A program made the position numbers and the translations under genes. A model generated the notes under the pieces. That model searched no databases, was not told where the DNA came from, and worked only from the letters and a program-made list of their open reading frames with translations. A DNA stretch of 64,000 nucleotides from Serratia sp. M24T3 (GTDB lineage Bacteria; Pseudomonadota; Gammaproteobacteria; Enterobacterales; Enterobacteriaceae), in assembly GCF_000257645.1 (NCBI RefSeq), contig NZ_AJHJ01000025.1, forward strand, positions 1 through 64,000, written 5' to 3'. Shown one piece after another: positions 51,491 to 61,254 of the stretch (the first letter of the stretch is position 1; each line of letters begins with the position of its first letter).

Positions 51491-51698
51491 TATTATTGAC
51501 GAGGCAACCGCTGAATTTGAGCATCATCTCAATGCAGCAATAGCTAATCGCGCTAAACCCACCCCGCCTTCCACGATTTGCAAAAACGGCGACTGTGGTG
51601 AGAAGTCTTTGGCTGGCACAAGTTATTGCTGTCGTGAGTGCAGAGAAGATCATGAGAAAGAGCTGTGGGCCAGGAATAATCGTAAGATATTCCGATGA
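51483..51698 (+). CDS. TraR/DksA-type C4 zinc-finger protein
   Basis: A 71-residue protein. The start ADIIDEATAEFEHHLNAAIANR and the CKNGDC ... SYCCREC zinc finger are typical of small phage TraR/YbiI-like proteins, which mimic DksA and bind in the RNA polymerase secondary channel. Here the finger is somewhat irregular, so activity is uncertain. It is the last gene of the locus. Confidence 0.75.
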   Translation: MADIIDEATAEFEHHLNAAIANRAKPTPPSTICKNGDCGEKSLAGTSYCCRECREDHEKELWARNNRKIFR

Positions 51699-51722
51699 TG
51701 GCAATGGAGTTTTATAGTCACC

Positions 51723-51752
51723 AAATGGGCCAAACTTTAGCCCATTTTGTTT
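51723..51752. terminator. Terminator between tailocin and ycgN
   Basis: AAATGGGC-N9-GCCCATTT then TTG-TTT; convergent with ycgN, likely working for both. Confidence 0.75.
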
Positions 51753-51758
51753 ATTAAT

Positions 51759-52208
51759 TTATTTAGCCCACTGCGGCTTGTTGAGGATGTGATCTTGCCA
51801 ATCCACCACGTCGTCTTCGCGAACGGCGATATGGCGTACCGAAATACGCGCACCGTGCATCGCTGACTTGGAGTCTTTATTTAGCAGCGGATGCCACGGC
51901 AGCAGATCTTTGCCCTCACCGATAAGACGATAAGCGCAGGTAGGCGGCAGCCAATCAAACTTGGTGAGATTTTCACGAGTCAGTTTGATGCAGTCTTCTT
52001 CGAGTGCAAAGCGGTTTTCGTAGTTGCGACACTGGCAAGACTTGATGTTCAACTGGTTGCAGGCAACGTTGGTGAAGTAAATCTCGTCCGTGTCTTCATC
52101 AATTAACTTATGTAAACAGCATTGCCCGCAACCGTCGCACAGTGCTTCCCATTCTTCATCGGTCATTTCAGGCAGCGTTTTTTGCTGCCAAAAAGCGAGT
52201 TGAGACAT
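51759..52208 (-). CDS. ycgN: YcgN cysteine-cluster protein
   Basis: A 149-residue protein with the UPF0260 cysteine pattern: CDGCGQCC near residue 24, then [17 protein letters not shown] and PPTCAYR. Cytoplasmic, possibly metal-binding, function unknown. Its place next to ycgM is the E. coli order. Confidence 0.95.
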   Translation of the reverse strand: MSQLAFWQQKTLPEMTDEEWEALCDGCGQCCLHKLIDEDTDEIYFTNVACNQLNIKSCQCRNYENRFALEEDCIKLTRENLTKFDWLPPTCAYRLIGEGKDLLPWHPLLNKDSKSAMHGARISVRHIAVREDDVVDWQDHILNKPQWAK

Positions 52209-52345
52209 AGTGACATCCGGTTTTAGTAAAATGAGGGTGACTATATAGACGCTTTAGCCGCGAGATGCAAGCAAAGCGGCTGAAATCCGACATTAACCGC
52301 TTTGCCTTCAGTGATATCTCAACGTCATCCAACATTATAGTCGGG

Positions 52346-53017
52346 TTAAATCACTCGCGTGTTTAACAGCCTGCCGTTGAGTGAAATCTCGAGTCGATCG
52401 CCTGCCGCAATCGGCCCCACTCCTTTTGGCGTGCCGGTTATGACAATATCACCAGCGCGGAGCGTGAAGAAGCGGCTCATGTAAGCAATCAACGGTAGAA
52501 TCGGGGTGATCATATCGCGCGTGTTGCCCTGCTGGCGGATTTCTCCATTAACCGACAAAACAAGCTCTGCCTGTTGCGCATCGCCAAATTCCGCCGCCGA
52601 TATAAATCCAGAGACCGGGCAGGAGCCGTCAAAAGCCTTGGCTTTCTCCCAGGGCTGCCCCTGCCTGATAAATCCTGACTGCAAATCTCTGAGCGTGATA
52701 TCCAGCGCGACGCCGTATCCGGCAATGGCCTCAGCCACGCGCTCTTGCGTAGACTGCTTTAAGGGAGAACCGATCAGCACCGCTAGCTCAATCTCATGAT
52801 GCACCGCACCGAAGTCCTTGGGGATAGCGACTGGCTGCAAAAGATCGCACAGCGCCGTTTCCGGTTTTAGAAAAACGACCGGTTCACTGGCCTGCTCACT
52901 GTCGATGTTTTTGATGTGATCAGCTTTAATGTGATCAGCATAGTTATTGCCCACGCAAACCACTTTGCTTACGGGAAAATCAAGTAATGCGCCATGCCAG
53001 TCATGATGCTGATACAT
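52346..53017 (-). CDS. ycgM: Fumarylacetoacetate hydrolase family protein YcgM
   Basis: A 223-residue FAH-family enzyme with KVVCVGNNYADH near residue 19, FLKPETALC, the metal-binding EIELAVLIG near 71, and TGTPKGVGPIAAGD near the C-terminus. Homologues act on acylpyruvates or decarboxylate oxaloacetate; the exact substrate is not shown. It keeps the E. coli neighbourhood. Confidence 0.92.
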   Translation of the reverse strand: MYQHHDWHGALLDFPVSKVVCVGNNYADHIKADHIKNIDSEQASEPVVFLKPETALCDLLQPVAIPKDFGAVHHEIELAVLIGSPLKQSTQERVAEAIAGYGVALDITLRDLQSGFIRQGQPWEKAKAFDGSCPVSGFISAAEFGDAQQAELVLSVNGEIRQQGNTRDMITPILPLIAYMSRFFTLRAGDIVITGTPKGVGPIAAGDRLEISLNGRLLNTRVI

Positions 53018-53029
53018 AATCCCTGTTCC

Positions 53030-54235
53030 TTATTCGCTATTTTCGGAAACGCTATTGGCAGCTCCGGCAATATCATCTGCCATCATGCCCACGCTGATAG
53101 CAAAATAGTACGAGCGATTCCAATGCATAATGGTCCTGAAGTTATCGTAAACCAAAAATGCACGTCCCTGATCGGAGTCGGGAGTAATAATCCAGGCACG
53201 TGTCACAGAAGCGGGTAAAGGTTTGCCATCGGCAGAGACAATGCCTTTTTGCTGCCAGTCACTGACGCTGCGCATCTGATCGTTCTTTAATCCAACCAGT
53301 GTGGTATCGAATCCGGCAGGTAGTTTGACCTCTTGCCCCCAACTCTGATTATTTTTCCAGCCTTCAGAGGATAAATAATTAGCGGTCGAGGCATAAACGT
53401 CAGCCGTATTATTCCAGATATCGATTTTGCCATCGCCATCGCCGTCAGCACCGTATCTCAAATAAGAGCTTGGCATAAATTGCGACTGCCCCATTGCACC
53501 GGCCCAGGAACCTTTCATCATCTCGCTGCTGGCTTTACCTTGATCAACAATAGTCAGCGCGGCTAAAAATTCTTTGGTGAAAAATGCTTCTCGACGACCT
53601 TCGAACGCCAAAGTGGCCAATGCAGAAAATACGTCGTCTTTGCCCTGTATTTTTCCGTAGCCACTTTCCATGCCCCAAAGCGCCACTACGTACTGCGGCT
53701 GAACGCCGTATTTGGCACTGACTTGCTGTAATGCCTGACTATTTTGCTGGAATAGAGACTGACCTTCCTGAATTTTCGAGTCAGACAATACCCGACGCAG
53801 GTAATCGTCGAGAGTGATTTTATTTTCCAGCTGGTTTTGATCCGAGCTGATCGCTCTGTCAATAAAGTGAATGTTGGCGAATGCGCTATCGATGGTGGCC
53901 TGGCTTATCCCCTGCTGCTGCGCTTTGGCCTTTAACTGTTCAACGTAGCCGGGGAATTCGGCCGGATTACGCCCTTGTGCTGCCAACGTAGTTTGACCGG
54001 GCTTAGGGGTGACCGCAGGAATTGTTGTAGTGTTTTTAGGAGCAAATGGATTAACCGCGGCTGCAGGGGGCTGATCCGGCCCTTGCGACGAAGCCTGTGC
54101 CGGGGCGGGAGCGGGAGCCGAGCCCTGAATTTGACCCGCGGGAACAGCGGCCGCAGCCTGATTTTTATCATTGGCGCAGCTGCTTAACATGACAGCACCC
54201 ATCGCCAGAGTGATAACCGATAATCTCATCCTCAT
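53030..54235 (-). CDS. MltB-like lytic murein transglycosylase (lipoprotein)
   Basis: A 401-residue lipoprotein. Signal MRMRLSVITLAMGAVMLSSC with lipobox LSSC, a Pro/Ala-rich linker (about 25-85), then an SLT_2 (MltB-type) domain with catalytic glutamate in ALWGMESGYGKIQG near residue 190, and GAMGQSQFMPSSYLRYG near 265. It cleaves peptidoglycan glycan strands with anhydro product formation. ATG 54,235 has AAGGAAG before it. Confidence 0.87.
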   Translation of the reverse strand: MRMRLSVITLAMGAVMLSSCANDKNQAAAAVPAGQIQGSAPAPAPAQASSQGPDQPPAAAVNPFAPKNTTTIPAVTPKPGQTTLAAQGRNPAEFPGYVEQLKAKAQQQGISQATIDSAFANIHFIDRAISSDQNQLENKITLDDYLRRVLSDSKIQEGQSLFQQNSQALQQVSAKYGVQPQYVVALWGMESGYGKIQGKDDVFSALATLAFEGRREAFFTKEFLAALTIVDQGKASSEMMKGSWAGAMGQSQFMPSSYLRYGADGDGDGKIDIWNNTADVYASTANYLSSEGWKNNQSWGQEVKLPAGFDTTLVGLKNDQMRSVSDWQQKGIVSADGKPLPASVTRAWIITPDSDQGRAFLVYDNFRTIMHWNRSYYFAISVGMMADDIAGAANSVSENSE

Positions 54236-54369
54236 CGCGTGCTTCCTTTTTTGGCAATCAATATTCCACTTAAAGATTAACCTGAAGGAGTCGGCGAATG
54301 AATGCAAGGTTCCCGCCTCTCATTTTAACAAAAGACGGGAAATGTCAGATTTACCCTAAAATAACCTGA

Positions 54370-54642
54370 TTATTTATTGCCTGACTCAAGGTGAATATTT
54401 AATAAGCTCTCGACCGGAGGCGGTACTTGCAGGTAATAACCTGGGTCGATTAAAGCTTGTTTAACTTTTTCGATATCCGCGTGCGCCAACTTGTCACGAG
54501 TTGCAAGATTTAGCACCATTGCAAAATCCGGTTTGCCGAAACTTTTCATCAGTTCTTCAGGAACATGAGTGAAATCGTCTTTTTTTTCGACATACAGGTA
54601 GGTTTGATCACGTTTATTACTTCTATAAATTGCACAAAGCAT
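54370..54642 (-). CDS. ycgL: YcgL family protein
   Basis: A 90-residue protein of the YcgL family: [29 protein letters not shown], and [16 protein letters not shown]. Function is unknown. It is divergent from minC, the E. coli order. Confidence 0.95.
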   Translation of the reverse strand: MLCAIYRSNKRDQTYLYVEKKDDFTHVPEELMKSFGKPDFAMVLNLATRDKLAHADIEKVKQALIDPGYYLQVPPPVESLLNIHLESGNK

Positions 54643-54778
54643 TTTTTTAACTCTATTTTATTGGAACGGTGGCTTGCCTAGATATAGCTGTAACTATACC
54701 ATGCATAACGTACATCGGAATATCGCCCCCCGTGTGGTATTCCGGGGATTTAAAGTTGCTGAGACTGAGTCAGGATAG

Positions 54779-55477
54779 ATGTCACAATCGCCAATAGAAC
54801 TAAAAGGCAGCAGTTTTACCTTATCAGTTGTGCATTTATACAGCGCACAGCCAAAGGTTATTCACCAGGCATTACAGGAAAAAGTTGAGCAAGCTCCCGC
54901 TTTTCTGAAAAATGCCCCTGTTGTTATTAATGTTGCAGCCCTAACGGGGGATGCAGACTGGAAAAACATTCAACAGGCTGTCGTTTCTGCAGGCTTTCGC
55001 GTTGTAGGCATCAGTGGGTGCAAAGATGAGCAGCAAAAGCGCGCGATCGCTCTTACAGGATTACCGCTTTTAAACGAAGGTCGGGCAAAGCGCGTTATTG
55101 CAGAGCCCCCGGCACCGGTTGTGCCACCTGTTGCGGATAATGCACCTGCAAAAACGCGGATTGTCAGCACGCCAGTCCGTTCAGGCCAACAAATTTATGC
55201 CCGTAACAGCGATCTTATTGTAACCAGCAGCGTAAGCGCCGGTGCCGAGCTCATAGCCGATGGTAATATCCATATTTACGGCATGATGCGCGGTCGTGCA
55301 CTGGCTGGCGCGGCGGGTGATACGAATTGTCAGATTTTTTGCACCCATCTGGGCGCTGAGTTAGTCTCAATCGCAGGTCAGTACTGGTTGAGCGATCAAA
55401 TCCCATCCAACTATTTTGGACAGGCCGCGAGACTTAGCCTCCTGGATAATGTGTTAACCGTACAACCTCTATATTAA
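54779..55477 (+). CDS. minC: Septum site-determining protein MinC
   Basis: A 232-residue inhibitor of FtsZ assembly. N-terminal MinC_N domain ([20 protein letters not shown]) and C-terminal beta-helical domain ([26 protein letters not shown]). It works with MinD at the poles. First gene of minCDE, 58 bases before minD. Confidence 0.97.
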   Translation: MSQSPIELKGSSFTLSVVHLYSAQPKVIHQALQEKVEQAPAFLKNAPVVINVAALTGDADWKNIQQAVVSAGFRVVGISGCKDEQQKRAIALTGLPLLNEGRAKRVIAEPPAPVVPPVADNAPAKTRIVSTPVRSGQQIYARNSDLIVTSSVSAGAELIADGNIHIYGMMRGRALAGAAGDTNCQIFCTHLGAELVSIAGQYWLSDQIPSNYFGQAARLSLLDNVLTVQPLY

Positions 55478-55535
55478 GTCCCTGCTTTCTACACGTATCG
55501 AGCAGGTACTACGACCTTTGACAAGGAATCCTTAC

Positions 55536-56348
55536 ATGGCACGCATAATTGTTGTTACATCGGGTAAAGGGGGCGTTGGCAAGACTACTTCAAGCGCAGC
55601 CATTGCTACCGGCCTTGCCCAAAAAGGCAAAAAAACCGTCGTCATAGATTTTGACATCGGTTTGCGTAATCTCGACCTGATCATGGGTTGCGAACGTCGC
55701 GTTGTGTATGATTTTGTCAATGTTATTCAGGGTGATGCAACTCTGAATCAGGCTCTTATTAAAGATAAGCGCACTGAAAACCTATACATTTTACCGGCTT
55801 CACAGACGCGCGACAAAGATGCGCTGACTCGTGAAGGCGTTGAAAAAATCTTGAACGACCTGGGTGAGATGAACTTTGACTTCATCGTTTGTGACTCACC
55901 GGCAGGTATCGAAACCGGCGCGCTGATGGCACTGTATTTTGCCGATGAAGCGGTCATTACCACTAACCCGGAAGTTTCCTCTGTTCGCGACTCCGACCGC
56001 ATTCTGGGCATTTTGTCTTCAAAATCCCGCCGTGCAGAACAAGGTCTGGATCCGATCAAGGAGCATCTGCTTCTTACACGTTACAACCCAGGTCGCGTCA
56101 GCCGTGGTGACATGCTGAGCATGGAAGATGTGCTCGAGATCCTGCGCATTCCACTGGTTGGTGTTATTCCTGAAGATCAGTCCGTACTGCGTGCGTCCAA
56201 CCAGGGCGAGCCAGTTATTCTGGATCAGGAATCAGACGCCGGAAAGGCATACGACGACACCGTGAGTCGTTTGCTGGGTGAGGAACGTGCGTTCCGTTTT
56301 ATTGAGGAAGAGAAGAAGAGTTTTCTGAAACGCCTGTTTGGGGGATAA
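55536..56348 (+). CDS. minD: Septum site-determining ATPase MinD
   Basis: A 270-residue ParA-like ATPase, E. coli length. Deviant Walker A SGKGGVGKTT at residues 9-18 and C-terminal membrane-targeting helix KKSFLKRLFGG. It recruits MinC to the membrane. AAGGA precedes ATG 55,536. Confidence 0.97.
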   Translation: MARIIVVTSGKGGVGKTTSSAAIATGLAQKGKKTVVIDFDIGLRNLDLIMGCERRVVYDFVNVIQGDATLNQALIKDKRTENLYILPASQTRDKDALTREGVEKILNDLGEMNFDFIVCDSPAGIETGALMALYFADEAVITTNPEVSSVRDSDRILGILSSKSRRAEQGLDPIKEHLLLTRYNPGRVSRGDMLSMEDVLEILRIPLVGVIPEDQSVLRASNQGEPVILDQESDAGKAYDDTVSRLLGEERAFRFIEEEKKSFLKRLFGG

Positions 56349-56351
56349 GCC

Positions 56352-56627
56352 ATGGCCTTGTTAGATTTCTTTTTGTCCCGCAAAAAACCGACAGCCAATA
56401 TAGCCAAGGAACGGCTACAGATCATCGTAGCCGAACGGCGTCGAGGGGACAGTGAACCCGCTTATTTGCCGGATCTGAAACGTGATATTTTAGCGGTCAT
56501 CTGTAAGTACATTCAGATTGACCCTGAAATGCTCCACGTTCAGTTCGAGCAAAAAGGTGACGATATATCGGTGCTAGAGTTAAACGTTACTCTGCCCGAG
56601 ACGGAATCGGAAGAACCGCCTAAATGA
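56352..56627 (+). CDS. minE: Cell division topological specificity factor MinE
   Basis: A 91-residue protein with membrane-targeting start [20 protein letters not shown] and the MinD-binding [10 protein letters not shown]. It drives pole-to-pole oscillation of MinD. It is three bases after minD and the last backbone gene before the integrative element. Confidence 0.97.
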   Translation: MALLDFFLSRKKPTANIAKERLQIIVAERRRGDSEPAYLPDLKRDILAVICKYIQIDPEMLHVQFEQKGDDISVLELNVTLPETESEEPPK

Positions 56628-56644
56628 CCGATGCCGTCTGACTG

Positions 56645-56673
56645 CCCCCTGTTCTCGAACGGGGGGTAATTTT
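56645..56673 (+). terminator. min operon terminator
   Basis: CCCCC-N12-GGGGG stem, then TAATTTT, 18 bases after minE. Confidence 0.65.
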
Positions 56674-56808
56674 ACCGGTTAACGTTTATTCCTCACGCCA
56701 TTACGTCTGGCGAGCCGACGCTTGTTACCTGTTTGCTTACTTTAGATTCAAAAATATTTATCACCTCATTAATTAGACGCTTGAATAACCCCTATTCAGG
56801 TATGTGAA

Positions 56809-57753
56809 ATGATTAATGCTACCGTTTTAGCACCCTATGCCCCAACTCCGTCTTTGCCTCGTGGCGTCTGTTTTCCAATTATTGTTCCTATTATCTCCAC
56901 CAAGGGGGGGGAGGGAAAATCTACTCAGGCAGGAAACATTGCGGGATTTCTCGCCGATGCCGGTTTAAAAACACTGCTGATTGATGGCGACCATTCCCAA
57001 CCGACCGCCAGTAGTATGTACGCCTTGGATTACGAAGCGCCCTGCGGCTTCTATGAACTCCTGACCCAGTCCGTCTCACTTGAAGATCCCGATAACATTA
57101 TCTCGCGAACATTCATTCCCAATCTCCACCTCATTGTCTCCAACGATCCTAATGACCGCCTGACCCTCACCATGTTACAGGCGCCCGACGGGCGTCTTCG
57201 CTTACGTAACCAGTTAAAACACGCATCATTCAGCCATTATGACGTCATCATTATTGACTCAAAAGGTTGTGTTTCAGTCATGCTTGAACTGATCCTGCTT
57301 GCCGCCTCCCAGTTCGCCATTGGGGTGATCAAGCCAATTATGCCCGACACCCGTGAGTTTCTTCGCGGCACGGTGGGCGTGATGGCCAGTCTGCTGCCGC
57401 TGGAAGCTTACGGCATCAAGCTGCCGGAAGTGTGCATTCTGATTAACTGCATGGATAACACCTCGCTCGATCGCCAGACCTTGGACAGCCTGACCCACAT
57501 CCTCAATTCCCGGCAATATTCGCACGCAGACCAGCTTAATTTATCTTTGCTAAAGACCAAGATCCCCCTGCTTGAGATATTCGAGGCAGGCCACGCCTGT
57601 GGACAACCCGTCCATCGTCTCGAACATTCTACCCCCCGCAAAATTAGCCTGTCGGCAGCGGAAACGATGCACGCCCTCACCTGCGAAATGTTTCCTCATT
57701 GGACGGTGGAATTTACCCGACTGCTGGTGTCGCTTAAGGCGGGTAAACAATGA
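56809..57753 (+). CDS. parA: ParA/Soj-type partition ATPase of the island
   Basis: A 314-residue ParA family ATPase with deviant Walker A STKGGEGKST at residues 30-39, then LLIDGDHSQPTASS. In PFGI-1/PAPI-1-type islands the soj gene is needed to keep the excised circle. It is the outermost gene, and its stop overlaps the dnaB start by four bases. Confidence 0.9.
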   Translation: MINATVLAPYAPTPSLPRGVCFPIIVPIISTKGGEGKSTQAGNIAGFLADAGLKTLLIDGDHSQPTASSMYALDYEAPCGFYELLTQSVSLEDPDNIISRTFIPNLHLIVSNDPNDRLTLTMLQAPDGRLRLRNQLKHASFSHYDVIIIDSKGCVSVMLELILLAASQFAIGVIKPIMPDTREFLRGTVGVMASLLPLEAYGIKLPEVCILINCMDNTSLDRQTLDSLTHILNSRQYSHADQLNLSLLKTKIPLLEIFEAGHACGQPVHRLEHSTPRKISLSAAETMHALTCEMFPHWTVEFTRLLVSLKAGKQ

Positions 57754-59117
57754 GTGTTGCCAAGGCCGCGAAAGATAATGCCCCGCGCAGTATTGATGCC
57801 GAACAGTGCGTGCTGGGCGGGCTAATACTAGACAATGATCGCTGGGACGATGTAGCTCCCCTGATTTCTAGCGCCGATTTTTATTCGGGGGCGCACACGC
57901 GTATTTACAGCGAGATGGCACGGCTGATGGCGGGCAACAAGCCTCTCGACCTTATCACGCTGACCGATGCCCTTGAGCAGCAGGGCACACTGGAACACTG
58001 CGGCGGGTTTGCCTATCTGGCGGAAATGAGTAAAAACACCCCTAGCGCGGCAAACATTCTTGCCTATGTCGACATCGTGGTGGAAAAAAGTCGCCTTCGA
58101 CGCCTGCTCCTGCTGGGGCGTGAGCTCTGTGAACAGGCCGTGCAACCGGGCGCGGTGGTTGCCAGCCTAAACGAGCGGGTCGAGCAACAGCTTACGCTGC
58201 TGTCGGATTTGACTCGAGTCAGGCAGGACGTCGGATTGCTAAGCGGGTTGGATAGGCTGATAGGCCATCTCGAGCAGATAACCGGGGGTAACGGCATCAC
58301 CGGTACGTCAACGGGATTTGCAGAATTCGATCGAATGACCTCAGGGCTGCAGGCGGGTGATTTGATTTTACTGGCGGCGCGCCCGTCGATGGGCAAGACA
58401 GCCTTTGCACTGGCCTGCTGCACCGGCGCGCTACGAACCTCAACCCGCCCCGTATTCTGCTTCAGTCTGGAAATGCCGCGCCAGCAGTTGCTGATGCGTT
58501 TGGTTGCCATGGAGGGGCGCGTGCCACTCTCGGCCCTGCGTAACGGACAGCTGGACGACGAGGACTGGGCGCGAATTAGCCTGGCCCTGTCTCGCCTTGG
58601 CGAATGGGGATCCCGATTGATAATCGATGACGGCAGTTATCTGACGCCCTCTACCCTGCGCGCCCTTTCCCGCCGCTATGTCCGCCAGTTCGGCACGCCT
58701 TCATTGATCATGATTGATTACCTGCAACTGATGAACTGCCCCGAGCGCAAGGAGAACCGTACGCAGGAAATTTCTGAAATCTCCCGCAGCCTGAAGGCGC
58801 TGGGCAAAGAACTTGGCTGTCCGGTACTGGCCCTTTCACAGCTCAACCGACAGCTTGAAAACCGACAGGATAAACGGCCCAACAATGGCGACCTTCGGGA
58901 CTCCGGTGCTCTGGAGCAGGACGCCGACCTGATTGCCTTCATCTATCGCGACGAAGTTTACGATGCCAACAGCCACGACCGCGGTACCGCGGAGGTCATC
59001 ATTGGCAAGCAGCGTCAGGGGCCCACCGGGACCTTGCGGGTAAAATTCGAGGGAGAATTTACCGCCTTCAGCGATTTTACGGATAATAATTCTGTTACAG
59101 GAAGTGTGCAGGTATGA
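57750..59117 (+). CDS. dnaB: DnaB-type replicative helicase of the island
   Basis: A 455-residue DnaB helicase. N-terminal domain (AEQCVLGGLILDNDRWDDV) and RecA-like domain with Walker A AARPSMGKT near 209-217 and Walker B LIMIDYLQLM, plus ALSQLNRQLENR. A mobile-element copy besides the host gene, part of the island's own replication set. Overlaps parA and parB. Confidence 0.93.
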   Translation: MSVAKAAKDNAPRSIDAEQCVLGGLILDNDRWDDVAPLISSADFYSGAHTRIYSEMARLMAGNKPLDLITLTDALEQQGTLEHCGGFAYLAEMSKNTPSAANILAYVDIVVEKSRLRRLLLLGRELCEQAVQPGAVVASLNERVEQQLTLLSDLTRVRQDVGLLSGLDRLIGHLEQITGGNGITGTSTGFAEFDRMTSGLQAGDLILLAARPSMGKTAFALACCTGALRTSTRPVFCFSLEMPRQQLLMRLVAMEGRVPLSALRNGQLDDEDWARISLALSRLGEWGSRLIIDDGSYLTPSTLRALSRRYVRQFGTPSLIMIDYLQLMNCPERKENRTQEISEISRSLKALGKELGCPVLALSQLNRQLENRQDKRPNNGDLRDSGALEQDADLIAFIYRDEVYDANSHDRGTAEVIIGKQRQGPTGTLRVKFEGEFTAFSDFTDNNSVTGSVQV

Positions 59118-60685
59118 GCCAGCCAAAAAATAAACGACTTGACCTTAATATCGCACTGCTGCAGCCGGGAAAAACGAGTGAACTCACCTCGGTAGCCCTC
59201 GCGCCACAGGTTGAAATCCCCATGCTGCTCACGCTGGATGAGCTGGCACCTAATCCGGATAATCCGCGCACCTCGCGTAACCCAAAGTTCGATGACATTA
59301 AATCGTCCATCATGGCGCGCGGGCTGGATACTGTCCCCAAGGTCACCCGAGACCCTGCACGGGATACGAATTATATCTTTAGCGATGGCGGAAACACCCG
59401 TTATCAAATCCTTCGCGAGTTGTGGGAAGCAACCGGCGATAGAAAATATTTTCATATTCAATGCATCTTCAAACCTTGGCCCGGTCGACTGGCCTGTGTC
59501 ATCGGTCATCTGGCCGAAAACGAGGTGCGCGGCGACCTCAGTTTTATCGAGAAAGCTTTCGGGATTCAGCAAGCGCGCAATATTTATGAAGAGCAGCTGG
59601 GCAAGCGCGTGACTCTGCGTGCCTTTTCGGATTTGCTGGCTCAGGAGGGATATCCCATCCATTATTCAAATATCAGCCGCATGGAGGACACGGTGAAATA
59701 CCTGTTTCCCTGCATGCCCACGCTGCTCGAAGCCGGAATGGGACGCCCACAAATTCAGAGTCTGCTGGGGTTACGTGCTAATGCACTGAAGACATGGGGA
59801 TCCTTTAAAACCGACGCCAATCAGGAAAATAGCTTTGAAAGCGTATTCGAAGAGGTATGCAGGCAGCTCGACGATCCCGAAATTTATACCCTGGACCAGC
59901 TTCGCGATGACCTGATAGGCGCACTCATCGAAGCCATACCCCACCCGGCGCTTAACTATGACCGCTGGCTGCTTGAACTCGATCCCAAAGAGCAGACCCG
60001 TCGCCTGCATTTTGGGGAGCCGATGCCAGAGGTTTATGTAGCCGAGCACGCGGAGAACGCTTTCCCGTTAATTAACAAGACGCTGATTAAAGGCCCCGAC
60101 CCTTCTGCAATGGAGGAAACACGCGTGCTCAGCGAACTGAAACGTGATGACGACCTTCATCACGACCAGAGTCATAATGAATTGGAATTGGAAACGGTTC
60201 GGCATACCGATGTTCCAAAAATGCATTCACCGGCTTGTGCCGTCGAGCCAGTCTTGGGAAATATTGATGATGACAATTCTTTCGTCGACGATGTATGGAA
60301 TATTGCGCCATTACAGGACGATATCGAGCATCTTCAGGTTTTGACCTACCGGCTGGCCTTTGACATTGCCCGTCATGCCGCTTGTGAAAAAGACATCAGC
60401 CCAAACAAAACCAGTCTCTACTCCGTCGGGTTTTCTTTAAATATTCACTTTCATCACCCGGTCTCGGCATTACTCGGCGCACTCGCGGGCCATGATTCAG
60501 AGTACATACTCGATCCTAATTGCCTGTTACAGGTACTCACCGGTGCAGAAGGTGCCCCAGACGCCCCCCTGCTGGATGATGCGCAAACGTTAAATTTTTT
60601 CCGTCTAATACGTTTGCTTCGCCGACTGCGTGAACTTCAGCGAGGCTTGCCGACTTCCGATGATTTTGAGGAGGACGCACGATGA
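59114..60685 (+). CDS. parB: ParB-family protein of the island
   Basis: A 523-residue ParB-like protein. ParB N-terminal domain near residues 38-110 (LDELAPNPDNPRTSRNPKFDD, FSDGGNTRYQILREL); then GHLAENEVRGDLSFIEKAFGIQQAR, a ParB central helix-turn-helix region. The remainder (about 300-523) is specific to this island family. Together with ParA it should partition or stabilise the excised form. Confidence 0.87.
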   Translation: MSQPKNKRLDLNIALLQPGKTSELTSVALAPQVEIPMLLTLDELAPNPDNPRTSRNPKFDDIKSSIMARGLDTVPKVTRDPARDTNYIFSDGGNTRYQILRELWEATGDRKYFHIQCIFKPWPGRLACVIGHLAENEVRGDLSFIEKAFGIQQARNIYEEQLGKRVTLRAFSDLLAQEGYPIHYSNISRMEDTVKYLFPCMPTLLEAGMGRPQIQSLLGLRANALKTWGSFKTDANQENSFESVFEEVCRQLDDPEIYTLDQLRDDLIGALIEAIPHPALNYDRWLLELDPKEQTRRLHFGEPMPEVYVAEHAENAFPLINKTLIKGPDPSAMEETRVLSELKRDDDLHHDQSHNELELETVRHTDVPKMHSPACAVEPVLGNIDDDNSFVDDVWNIAPLQDDIEHLQVLTYRLAFDIARHAACEKDISPNKTSLYSVGFSLNIHFHHPVSALLGALAGHDSEYILDPNCLLQVLTGAEGAPDAPLLDDAQTLNFFRLIRLLRRLRELQRGLPTSDDFEEDAR

Positions 60686-61254
60686 GCCACGGTCTTTCAG
60701 ATGCCACCAACGCCCTGCTGACCCAGCTAGTGATGGAGCTAAAATCCGGTCATATCAAACGCTGCGTTTCTCTTGGCCTCACGACGCGTGAGATGCAGAT
60801 GCTGAATGCCGTAACGCTTGAGGATTTGCACTATCTGCTAAACAGTTCGGTGTCTGTCTTCACCTACAAAATTCATCACGAAAACCTTGCCCTGATGTTT
60901 GAACATGCACGGCGTGAGCGGAGGGTGCTTGATCGCATTGACCGTGCACTCCTGCTGGGTGGCTCGATTGAAATGATGCAACACTATTTTGGCATGTCGA
61001 CCATGGAGGTCGCTGCCCGGAGGCGACTGACTGGCATCCTGACCAGTAAGGGTCGCTACGCCGCGCTCACCGATGAGGATAACGGCACGCTGTGGCTCCG
61101 CTGGAAAAAGGAGAAAGTGAACGATACTTCCTGCGCCGAGGGGCTCGACGTCATGATGCAGGCGGCCGAAGAAATGCAGGTCTCGTTAACCGCGGTCTGG
61201 CATGCGGTCTGCGATTTCGATGACCTCATCAATGAGAATTGCCTGAATGAATAG
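60682..61254 (+). CDS. DUF2857 island protein
   Basis: A 190-residue protein of DUF2857, always found in this island neighbourhood, here between parB and the replication gene with four- and eight-base overlaps. The segment RALLLGGSIEMMQHYFGMSTMEVAARRRL looks like a helix-turn-helix, so a DNA-binding regulatory role is possible. Function unproven. Confidence 0.82.
   Translation: MSHGLSDATNALLTQLVMELKSGHIKRCVSLGLTTREMQMLNAVTLEDLHYLLNSSVSVFTYKIHHENLALMFEHARRERRVLDRIDRALLLGGSIEMMQHYFGMSTMEVAARRRLTGILTSKGRYAALTDEDNGTLWLRWKKEKVNDTSCAEGLDVMMQAAEEMQVSLTAVWHAVCDFDDLINENCLNE

Larger units (their letters stand above)
30912..51750. mobile_element. R-type tailocin (headless contractile phage tail) locus
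   Basis: A block of contractile-tail genes on the minus strand (30,924-47,547), a holin-like gene, a Q-like gene, and a lambda-type immunity region with N-like and small genes on the plus strand to 51,698. No capsid, portal, terminase, integrase, excisionase or replication genes were found. It sits between iraP and ycgN. The tail gene order (sheath, tube, chaperones, tape measure, gpU/LysM-like, hub, spike, gp25-like, J, I, fibres) is that of Mu/P2-type phages. Confidence 0.82.
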
